This document shows positions 46,715 through 56,800 of a stretch of DNA of 64,000 nt, piece after piece. The position numbers and the translations under genes were made by a program. Source of the stretch: Batkoa obscura (lineage: Eukaryota; Entomophthoromycota; Entomophthoromycetes; Entomophthorales; Batkoaceae); contig JASVEC010000041.1 in NCBI GenBank assembly GCA_030770535.1, positions 62,001 to 126,000 of the forward strand. The letters run 5' to 3'. The notes beneath the pieces were generated by a model that was not told the origin of the DNA, did not search any database, and was given only the letters and a program-made list of their open reading frames with translations. Within the stretch, counting starts at the first letter, position 1, and every line of letters starts with the position of its first letter.

Positions 46715-48299
46715 ATGAGTGAAATTAGTGATATTCGACAAATGCAACAAGATGAACCAAAAAAGCCGCAATTTGAATTAAAAATGCATGAAAATTATTT
46801 TAAAAGATGTTTGGATTGTCTACCTAGTGCTTATAGTTCAACAGATACTAATCGGTAATCTTATTTTCATCTTATAATAATACAAAATATCTTATAGCAT
46901 ATTTCTTATTGTATCATTTTAGTATGACTTTAATTTATTTCATTTTATCGTCCTTAGATGTATTGAATAAACTAGAAAACAATGTTGATGATAATAGAAA
47001 AAAGCAAATTATTGATTGGGTTTATGAACAACAAATAATAGAAGTAGAAGGAAAGGGTAAGTTTATTTTAGTTTGATAATATATAAATTAAGCAGTATGT
47101 TATTCACATGTTTTTTTGCAACAGAAGACAGTATAAAATACTGTGGCTTTAGAGGTTCTAATTATACTGGTATTGAATTGAAAGAGAAAGTAAATAATTT
47201 GACTAAGTTTATTAATATACATGCTTAAATTAAAATAGCAAACTAAATTAATTCCATACAATCAAGCAAATTTAGCTATGACATATACAGCATTAACAAT
47301 CTTAATAATATTAAAAGATGATTTTGCTAGAGTGGATAAAAAAAGTATTATTAATTCATTGAAATATTTACAACAGGAAGATGGAAGGTAACTTTACATT
47401 TATTTATATTAATGTAAATTTTTATTAATATTAATAATGTTTAAATTAGTTTTGTTCCAGTTTATGGTAGCAAAGAATCCGACTTAAGATTCACTTATTG
47501 TGCTTTTGTAGTTAGTTATCTATTGAATGATTTTACTGGCTTTGATGTGGAATTAGCATTAAACTATATTAAAAATAGTCAAGTAGAGTTTATTTATAAA
47601 GATATTATCAGTTGTATTAATTTACACTTTATAGACATATGATTTTGCTATCTCACAAGGACCTAATTTAGAATCTCATGGTAATTCATTATTATTATTA
47701 CATTGTAATATAGATAATAATTAAATGCTATCAAGGTGGATCAACATATTGTGGATTAGCAGCATTGCATTTAATTAATAAAATGGATAGTATTATTAAT
47801 GATAAAGAGAATCTAATTAAATGGTGCTTAAATCGACAAAATAATGGATTTCATGGTAGATTAAATAAACCAGATGATACTTGCTATTCTTTTTGGATTG
47901 GAGCTTCATTGAACGTAAAATTAAATTTATATTAATAATATAATTGTATATACTAGTATTTTATTTTTAGATGCTTAAAGCGGATTTTTTAATAAATAAG
48001 AAATTAAATCAAAACTTTTTATTTAGTACTCAAACTAAAGTAGGTGGATTTTCAAAATATCCAGGTGGATTCCCAGGTAAATATTATATCTAATAGTTCA
48101 CAATATACAATATATAATAGTCTATAATATAATATAACATTTATTAATACTTTATTGTTTAGATTTACTTCATTCTTATATGGGGTTAACTGGCTTATCA
48201 TTAAATGAATTTGAAGGTTTAAAAAAAATTCATCCTTCTATTAATTTATCTTTGGATGCAGTTGAACACTGGAAGAACAATATATTACCGAATTTATAA
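46715..48299 (+). CDS. CDC43: Geranylgeranyltransferase type I beta subunit
   Basis: Beta subunit of GGTase-I, which attaches geranylgeranyl to CaaX cysteines of Rho-type GTPases such as Rho1 and Cdc42. About seven short introns. Start MSEISDIRQM; then HENYFKRCLDCLPSAYSSTD and MTLIYFILSSLDVLN, the PGGT1B-type opening. The barrel repeats are clear: GFRGSNYTGI, NLAMTYTALTILIIL, QQEDGSFVPVYG, LESHGGSTYCGLAALHL and NRQNNGFHGRLNKPDDTCYSF. The zinc ligands are the Asp and Cys of DDTCYSFWIG and the His of DLLHSYMGL, all present. The opening motif distinguishes it from farnesyltransferase (RAM1) and Rab GGTase (BET2). Stop at 48297-48299; converges on TRS23 with 107 bp between the stops. Confidence 0.93.
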
Positions 48300-48406
48300 T
48301 ATAAAAATAAAATAAAACGTTATTCTAATATTGTTCTAATTTCATTATAATACACTCTCTTATTCCAATATGATATAGTAAAAATGTAAATAATTTATTA
48401 TATAAT

Positions 48407-49074
48407 TTAGTTTTCAAATATTAATGAAAATAATTTTTTATCAAATAAATCGGAACGTATGGGCATTTCAGGAGTATAAAATGGATTTTTTAATACATAA
48501 TCTGTATATAGTTGATATATTCTTTTCATCATTGTTTTTTCTCCTTTTTGTAAGGGGTCACTTATTAATAAGAATTTGGTACCTAATTTAAAATAATAAT
48601 AAATAAATAAATGATATTAGTCACTATAGGTAGTAGAAGGGAGACAATAACGTATATTATATTTTTAATTTTAATATTTGAATCAATTATCATTCAAATT
48701 ATATATCAGATAAGAAATAAACAATAAATGAAATTAAAACTACGTCCTTAAATGACAACTATAAAAATAAAATAACAATAAATTACCTGTTAAAGTCTGA
48801 AAACAAGCTAATTTAAATTTGGAAGTTTCAATCGAATTAATACCTGAGTTACTAGGTATTGGTGATATTTTAGAAGAAATGGCATGTACTCTAAAGCAAT
48901 CAATAATTATAAATTTATTTTAAATTTGATTAAGTTAAATTTATTATCTTACCCATGAAAAGTACCAGCTAAAACAAGATATTCATTACTTGATAAATTA
49001 TTTAACTTTTTTTCAAAATCCTTCTGGTAAGCTAAACCACCTGCTTTATTAATGATATATAAAGAGTAATACAT
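48407..49074 (-). CDS. TRS23: TRAPP subunit TRAPPC4/Trs23
   Basis: Core subunit of the TRAPP tethering complexes, part of the nucleotide-exchange surface for Ypt1/Rab1. Three exons give about 133 aa. Start MYYSLYIINKAGGLAYQ is the longin-like first strand; then NEYLVLAGTFHGVHAISSKI, SGINSIETSKFKLACFQTLT, GTKFLLISDPLQKGEKTM and YVLKNPFYTPEMPIRSDLFD, all characteristic. The PDZ-like insertion of animal TRAPPC4 is reduced to a few residues (FEKKLNNLSS), making the protein short. The second intron is about 200 nt, long for this genome. Head-to-head with COX11, 183 bp between the starts. Confidence 0.92.
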
Positions 49075-49257
49075 TTGTTGAAGTTAAAAAAAATAAACTT
49101 TTATTTTTCAATTAGTTTGAATGATACGATTCTATTATTTTCTAAGTTTTGTTCTATCAAATCAAATCAAATCAATTTAATTCTAATTATTTGAACTTTA
49201 ATACTATTATTGATACTGTAATTTTCCATTTTTATTAAAACTCAAAAAAAATACAAG

Positions 49258-49988
49258 ATGTTTAGATTTAAGAGTATAATACAATCTCAACTTACAAGTA
49301 AAAAAGTAATTCCTTTATTTATAATCACTGACTAAACATTAATATATTTACCATTCAACAGTATCTCTTCAATCCCTTATTACACAATGTAACTCCCAAA
49401 CGTAACATTCTAAGCATGAAAGAACGCATGCATCGCACAACCGCTGAACAAAAACAAGGTATCACCGATTCCTTACTCTACGCAACTTCGGTGATTGTAG
49501 TTTTTATTGGTTTTACTTACGCTTCAGTTCCTTTATATCGAATGTTTTGTGCAGCCACTGGGATTGGAGGTACTCCTGTTACACACAAAGAAAAATTTGA
49601 ACCTGAGAACATGAAGCCAGTAAGAGATAGTAAAAAATTAAAAATTCGATTTACAAGTTCCATGTCGGATTCTTTGAATTGGGAATTTACACCACAACAA
49701 AGAGAAATTACTGTTGTTCCTGGGGAATCTGCTTTAGCTTTTTATACAGCAAAAAATTTGGCGGATGAAGATATCATTGGTGTGTCGACATATAATGTGG
49801 TACCTCAACAGGCGGGTATTTATTTCAATAAAATCCAGTGTTTTTGTTTTGAAGAACAAAAGCTGCAGGCTGGAGAAGAGGTGGATATGCCCATCTTCTT
49901 TTTTATTGATCCTGACTTTTTGGATGATATTATATTGAAAAATGTGGATACTATTTCGTTAAGTTATACCTTTTTCAAAGCTAGATAA
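49258..49988 (+). CDS. COX11: Cytochrome c oxidase assembly protein COX11
   Basis: Inner-membrane copper chaperone that delivers copper to the CuB site of Cox1. Exon 1 (49258-49305) encodes a basic presequence start (MFRFKSIIQSQLTSKK), a 56 nt intron follows, and exon 2 (49362-49988) the rest, 224 aa in all. A single transmembrane segment (ATSVIVVFIGFTYASVPLYR) with the following FCAATG cysteine precedes the beta-rich copper domain. The copper-binding motif CFCFEEQ is present, then PIFFFIDP and the terminal SYTFFKA. Length and order match the family; the presequence predicts mitochondrial import. Confidence 0.96.
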
Positions 49989-50093
49989 AAAAGCGATTGA
50001 AAGGGGAATAGAAATAAATACTTACAAATGGAATTTGTTTTAAAAGATTTAACTTTATAAATTTTATTAATGGATTAATTTTATTTATCTATT

Positions 50094-50481
50094 CTAACTT
50101 TGCTCTTTTTTGGCATTCATTTTATTTTTAATATACTCAATACGTACCGCATCCACTGCATTTGGTTTTGTACTAAAAATTGATTGATTTTGATTAATAT
50201 TTAATGTTTAGTACTACTATGAAATAAAAATGATGAGACTTACAATTTTTCAGTACATGAATTCATTATATTAAACTCTTTTCTACAAGTCCAGACAACA
50301 GAAAATGTACGTCCACGAGCACAATCAACGAACTCTATGTTTTGATTTTTTACATATTAATAGCAGATCTGTTATTTCATGTTAAAAGCTTACGTTCAAT
50401 TTCTTTGAAACAATATTCTCTAGCTCTTTTTTTGACTTCATTTAATACTTCAGTTTCTTCATAGGCACTAAGAACTCTCAT
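50094..50481 (-). CDS. CMC1: Twin Cx9C protein CMC1
   Basis: Small mitochondrial intermembrane-space protein that helps deliver copper and stabilises Cox1 during cytochrome oxidase assembly. Three exons give about 85 aa. Spliced sequence contains EYCFKEIEQFVDCARGRTF and TCRKEFNIMNSCTEKF, the two Cx9C motifs with the usual GRTFSVVWTCR between them. The cysteine of the first motif is only seen after correct splicing of intron 1 (donor before 50392, acceptor ...AACATAG). The C-terminal tail is basic. Convergent with COX11, with 105 bp between stops; the two act in the same pathway. Confidence 0.9.
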
Positions 50482-50630
50482 TATTTTACTTTACTTTGTA
50501 TAAAAATTTAAAAATATTTAATTTCGATTTTCTATAAAAAAACGTAAGTTTTAAAGTTATAAGTTTTAACGTTTTCTCATCTTTTTAATTTTCTACTTTT
50601 TTGATTTTAATTTTCAAATATTCAATTCCA

Positions 50631-51147
50631 ATGATTAATTATTTAAAAAGAAAAGAAACACCGTCGGAAACTAAAATTTATAAAGAAATAATTAAAAATC
50701 CAGAAACTGATGAAGTGTTATTTATATTATGTATTGAGTTAAAAGAAAGTTTATTCCTCTGGCTAAGTAACCATATTGATGCTAATTTTAATAACTTAGC
50801 TTTATCTATGAAGAGCATTAAGGTAAGTTTTATTAAGAATTTACAAATTTGAAGAGATTAATTGTTTACGTTTTATTTACTTTTAATTAGGATATCATCC
50901 CAATCTCTTCATTACTATTAGGTGAAATTGTACAAGATGAATATACTATACAGTTAAGTAAAAGATTAGGTAAGTGGAAGTTTCATTTATTTACATTTAA
51001 ATATTTAATGATCTTTAATTAGCTAAGAAATATAACAAAATGTTTTTTGTATCTACTAATTTCATATCAAAATCAGATGAGATTTCTAGTTTTCATTCTA
51101 CCGAATTAGCATTGAAAAAATATTTAGATACTATTATTGTCGATTAA
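50631..51147 (+). CDS. PSMG4: Proteasome assembly chaperone 4
   Basis: Homologue of PAC4/Poc4, which with PAC3 guides assembly of the proteasome alpha-ring. Three exons give about 131 aa from ATG 50631 (MINYLKRK). Conserved blocks: KESLFLWLSNH, NNLALSMKS, IIPISSLLLGE and QLSKRLAKKYNKMFFVSTNF, in the order and spacing of animal PSMG4. The stop is at 51145-51147. Divergent from CMC1 with 149 bp between starts. Confidence 0.85.
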
Positions 51148-52177
51148 AATTAAAAAATAGGGCTTTAAGATTGTTTATTTTCTAATTTGCTATGGTTGAT
51201 AATAAAATGTAATCTTTTTTTTTGTATGTTTATGTTAGATATTAATTTGTTAGTGATAAAATGGCAACTAATATATATGTAAAAGTAATTGTTTTATTAT
51301 TATTATTTAAAAAAGATCTAATAAATTGAATAAAATTTAGATTGTTTTAATACAATATATTGTAGTTGGTATTTTTTTGTATTAAGAAGCTCCTTACAAT
51401 TACTTAGATTGTGTATTACATTCCTTATTTAGAATAATTTAAAATAGTTTATTATCGACGTCATTTATCTTCTACCGCACAATTAAAAAAGGTAGCCTGT
51501 AATTGATTTTTTTATTTTAAACCCACTATAGCTATATAACATACGGTAACGCTGAGAATAAGCTAACTGTTGATAGGAGTACAACCCAATTTATAGATAA
51601 TTGTTGTTAAATTAACAATTCTTTCAAAAGCAATGGAATAAAACCAAAACAACGGAGTATAAAAACCTAGTTAAAAATAGCATTATTTATATACTTCAAG
51701 TCTAAAATTTGAAAAATTTAACGTTTTTTCATTTTGGTCATTTTTTACGTAGTATAAAAGTTAAAAAGTAATATTAGTAAAATACTAGTACATAAAGCAT
51801 TTTCATGTAACTTTAGTCTATTAGAGAAATAAAAGCTTGAAAAATATTGAACTTTGAATTCAAAATATTCAATAACAGAATATCGAATAAAGTCTTATAG
51901 CAAAATATTATATCTAACTAGTATTTTATAATGAGTAAAATTAATGAATCTGACTAAATAGTAATTGAGTATTTAATTCAATTTAAGTAGTAAAGCCGAT
52001 GTGGCTTAATTTCTATTGGTTAAAAAAGAATTCTTGATTAAAATAGTAAATTTCAAATTAAACAAGCTGAAATTGATTGAAATAATTATCAATGCCATCT
52101 TACATATATTTATTGAAAAAGTTATATAGATTAAAAATATAAGTATCATTTACTTTAAAAGTATTTAAAAACATAAA
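51148..52177. other. Intergenic, 1.0 kb
   Basis: AT-rich spacer between PSMG4 and the chimeric reductase; no gene, RNA or MITE recognised. Confidence 0.5.
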
Positions 52178-53229
52178 ATGACTATTAACACTATTAGTAC
52201 TACTAGAATTATTTATGAAGCTCATCCAGATGGTTTACTAAATTCCTATAAACATTTTGAAATAATGAAAGAAAAAATTGATCTCGAAAAGATAGAATTA
52301 ATTCAAGATAAACTATTAGTCCATAGTTTGTGTCTCTCAGTAGACCCGTCTATCTGATTAGAAATGAAACAAGGTGATATCAAAAGTTATTTCCCAGTTT
52401 TTAGTATTAGAAAGCTATTTATTGGTAGGATAATATCCGAAATAATAAGATTACAAAGTGACAAACATAAAAAAGAGGTTGAGTTGCATTTGGTAATTGG
52501 GCTAAACCTTCAATTTTTGATGCAGTCATGACTAATTTGATCCCTAATGGTCGTGAATCAAAAACCCCACTCTCTTATTACTTAGGTATTACTGGTATGC
52601 CAGGAGCTACTGCTTATGTTGGATTGCATACTATCTGTGAACCTATTAAACAAGGAGAGACTATCTTTATCTCAGCTGCATCTGGAGCTGTAGGTCAAGT
52701 AGTTGGACAATATTGTAAACAATTAGGATTAAGAGTAGTTGGATCAGCTGGTAGTGATGATAAGGTTGAGTATTTATTAAATGAGTTAAAGTTTGATGCT
52801 GCTTTCAACTACAAAAAGTATGATGATCTAGTACCAGTTCTTAAAGAATATTGTCCCAATGGTATTGACATCTATTTTGAAAATGTAGGTGGTAAAACAC
52901 TTGAAGCTGTATTAGAAGTAGCTAATGATAAATGTCGTATTCCAGTATGCGGTATGATTTCACAATATAATAAAGATAAACAAAGTGATGGAATACACAA
53001 CTTGACTCAAATTATTGGTAAAAGAATACGCCTTGAAGGATTTATTGCAAGTGATAGAATGGATCTTTATCCAAAAGCATTTGAGATATTTGGGAGATAT
53101 TTAGGTGAAGGTAAGATGAAATACAAAGAACATATTACTGAAGGTATTGAAAATCTGCCAACTGCTTTTATTGATATGTTAGAAGGTAGAAATTTTGGTA
53201 AAGCTTCAGTAAAAATTACCGATCTTTAA
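52178..53229 (+). pseudogene. Chimeric MDR reductase pseudogene, copy D
   Basis: Fourth member with most of the coding length, on the opposite strand to A-C. From ATG 52178 the first 350 bases are a strongly diverged relative (RIIYEAHPDGLLNSYKHFEI) with an in-frame stop after LSVDPSI and a frame change before FGNWAKPSIFDAV. From about 52529 to the stop at 53229 the sequence is almost identical to copy C, fully open for 233 codons, with GLHTICEPIKQ and AASGAVGQVVG. The 3' flank beyond the stop is again diverged, though related. So an old pseudogene carries a roughly 700 bp recent tract from a good copy, most simply by gene conversion. A protein starting at the internal ATG 52528 would lack the substrate-binding N-terminal domain and is unlikely to work. 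Confidence 0.88.
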
Positions 53230-53862
53230 AATAATTGAAATTGCTTAATAAATTAGTATATATTTGAGACTTTACAGCCTTATCTATTATTTTATTCTTT
53301 CGTTGTAGCAAAAAAATGTGATCTTATATAATTTCACCAACATTTGTCGCTTTACTCTCAATTGTTTCTATTTTTTTTAAATCACCTACTGTTAAATAAA
53401 TTTATTCTTTTAGAAATCATTTTATAAATAATATAACCCTAAGTTATATTAAAATTCTATGGTTATTAATATTTACTTTAATAACTCATTATAAGCTAAA
53501 GCATTAAATTATTTTTAAAATAGGATTACAAAAAAAAGACCTTAAAAATTAGAATTATAGCTAAAAAAATCTGTAACTTCTATTGAATACCATTGTAAAA
53601 TTTGTAATCAAACCTTCAGCTAAAATATGAGACCCATAGCCAGAACATATAGATGTTAAAATAAATACTGCATAATCACCAAAATAGCTCACTGGCGATA
53701 AAGTTTTGAAACTATATATAACAACAAAACTTTATAATGCTACTCTTTTACATCAGAAACCAAGATCTGGTTTTTAGCAAATAGCCAATCAAATGATTAC
53801 TTTTATTTTAAATAATCTACCCAACTCATCAACATAATTCATTTTATTGAAAAATATACAAA
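53230..53862. other. Intergenic, 0.63 kb
   Basis: Decayed reductase 3' flank followed by AT-rich promoter sequence of the large gene. No repeat or RNA recognised. Confidence 0.5.
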
Positions 53863-56800
53863 ATGGAAACCAATTATCAAGTGAAATCCAAGCGAGATAT
53901 AGCGAGTGGTATTGAAGCTCAATTGACCAAACTCACGAATAAATTCAGTTCAGTCAGGCTGGATGGTTTGCAGCAACTATTTACCATCCTAATTCAAAAA
54001 AAATACAAAAGCGATGGCAAATTAGTAAATCTAAAAAGCAGTGAAGAAAGCATAATCAAAACTGAGTTATTCAATCTATTACAAAAAGGAATAAATAAGG
54101 AATCATATGATATATTATTGATATCCTGTTATTTTGATCATTTGGTGGTTGGGATTAAATATCAAGCTTTTGAGTTAGTAGATAGTATAAAAAAAGTGAC
54201 AAGTATTATAGAGGTTTTAATTACTGAGGATTTAGAAGATAAATATGAACTATTGGAGATAATGGTACATGGTATACATAATTTGTTAAAAGTAGTGGTC
54301 AATAACTTAACTAGAGTAAAACCAAGCTCCATTCAACCACTAACCTCTTATTTGCCACCAGACTGGGAAGAAATGTTACCGTATGTTAGATTATTAAAAG
54401 CGGTCAAAGATGACCAGAAAAAGAAAAACTTGGTGTTCAAAATGATCTTGGATCTATTTTATACTGAGTTTCATGTTGAATTAACACAGGAAAATGAGCA
54501 TTATTTTCATTGTCACTTGGTCTGTTTTATACCACTGATGAACTATTTAACTAAGGAAGAGGAGTTTTCTATGTTGCTATTATCTTTTTTGAATTTGTAC
54601 TTTGACTCATTTCAATACAATACTAGTCTCCCAATACCCACCAGTGATTATTTTCAACTATTAACAATCACTGTAGCCAACAGCATTATTCAGCTACCAT
54701 TAATGAAACTCTATTTACGTAGTACACTATTAGATACATTGAAGAAATTTGTGGATAAGAATAAAATGTTATCGGATAGTGAATATTATTTAAAGTTAAT
54801 TCAATTTGTTGCAGTACAGTACTTAAGCCTAATTGTTAACTCAAGGGAAGATCAAGCTTACTTTAAACAGTTAAATTGTTTGGCTGGGGTAAGAAATGGA
54901 ATCCAATATATCACTAAACAGTGGGAACATTTGAATCAGCCTTTATTGTTTGTTACTATCTGCTATTTATTATTTAGTTCCAACTCAACAGCTGAAGTTA
55001 AATTACTATTACCGTTTGTTGGCTTTGTGTTAAGTCAAGATTATAAATTAAAATTAACTTATAAACTGCATGGGTATTATCCAACATTAAAGATATACTA
55101 TAAGTATAAAGACAATCAAATTAAGCAACAATGTGAGAGTATTTTGAGTATATTGGATAAAGAAAAGAACAGGTACAATCAATTAAAGATTAAAAATAAA
55201 CTAATAATTAATAACAATGTATTAACGATGGATAACAAATTCCAAAGCATTACTTATCTAGTGGATGGTAAAATTAATGAGTTGTTATATTATATTAATT
55301 ATTATAGCTTAGAGGAGACGTTTGGGGCTGAAATAAATAAAGATAATAATATCGCTTTATTTTGCCACTTACCATTTACATTTACTGGTAATATTGAAAA
55401 GCGTAAAGCATGGTTATCGCATTTGATGACACAACATAATATTGAAACAGAAGCCATGGATTTATTTGGATTTGTTATGGTATTGGTTAAAGAGGAAAAA
55501 GACGAACAATATAAAGAATATTTGTTAATAGAAAGTATGATCCAACTAGTTCAAAGTAAAGACGATTTAATAATATCTAAAGTATTAAAAATAGCTGCAA
55601 CGTTTAATAAAAATGAAGATAATAATAGAGATGCTTATCTATCAACTATGGGGCTGAAAATACTATACAGAAGTTATTTAAAACATAATAAAATTTTCAA
55701 GTACCTTAGGAATAGTTTGCTAAATTATATTAAACAGTATAAGCAAGACTATCTATTAAAAAAGAGAACAATGTCACAGATACCAAATGAACTGGAAACT
55801 GTTGTATTTAATATTATTGTAGACTTGAGTAAGGAGAAGCCCATGCAGTGCAGTGAAGCTATTTTCCCAGATCTGTTGAATTTAATCAAATATCAAAAGA
55901 TTAATTTGAGCTCATTAACTAAGATTTTAACAGCTATTAATATTATGTTAGAAGTGGATGGTATTGAAAATATTGTTGAGTTATGGAAAGATTATTATTA
56001 TTCAATTTATAAAGTAGGTATCAATAATGAGTATTCAATCTATTTGCAGTTAATTCAATTTTTAAAACTCTTAATCAAAAAATACGATCAAAGTGAAGAG
56101 TATGAGATTATTTTAACTGAAATTGTCATGGAATTTATACAACCAATACTATTTCCGGCCAATGAAAATATATCATATTCGTATGAAATTTATGAACCTT
56201 GTTTGTCTTTGTATTCATCTTTCCCAATTCAGTTTATTAAGTTGATTTTACCAGAAAACACTAGCGAATTTTTCGATAAGATCAACGAGAACAACATGGA
56301 TTATCCATCATGGTCAATATTGTTTTGTAAATTGTATGAAGAAGAGATAAAATCCATGGCGCGTACCACATTCAAAGGTAGCAGCCACAACAGCCATAAT
56401 AATGCAAATGCTCAACAGGTGGACTATATTAAATCAATTCAACAGAAGTTTAATGGGCTAAAAGAAAGTGTCTTAAAAGAGCAATTACACCCAGGGTTAA
56501 AACTGATTAATATAATTAAAACATTAAATTTAAACTTTTGTAACTTAACGAGTGGAAGAAAGACACAAAGTAAACAACAGTTGATGGATGGGCTAAATAC
56601 TATATTAGTTGGTGAAGATATATTTTTGTTTAATCAATGGTTTCAGGCGTATTTTAATTTCTTTTTAACTTGCTCAATTGAGTATAGTAGTGCTGATAGT
56701 GATGGTGGTAATATAATTTATGATTATGATATGTTAAATACTTTATTTCATGAATTATTTGATATTTTAGTAAATAGTATTAAACCTATCTTAATGTCAA

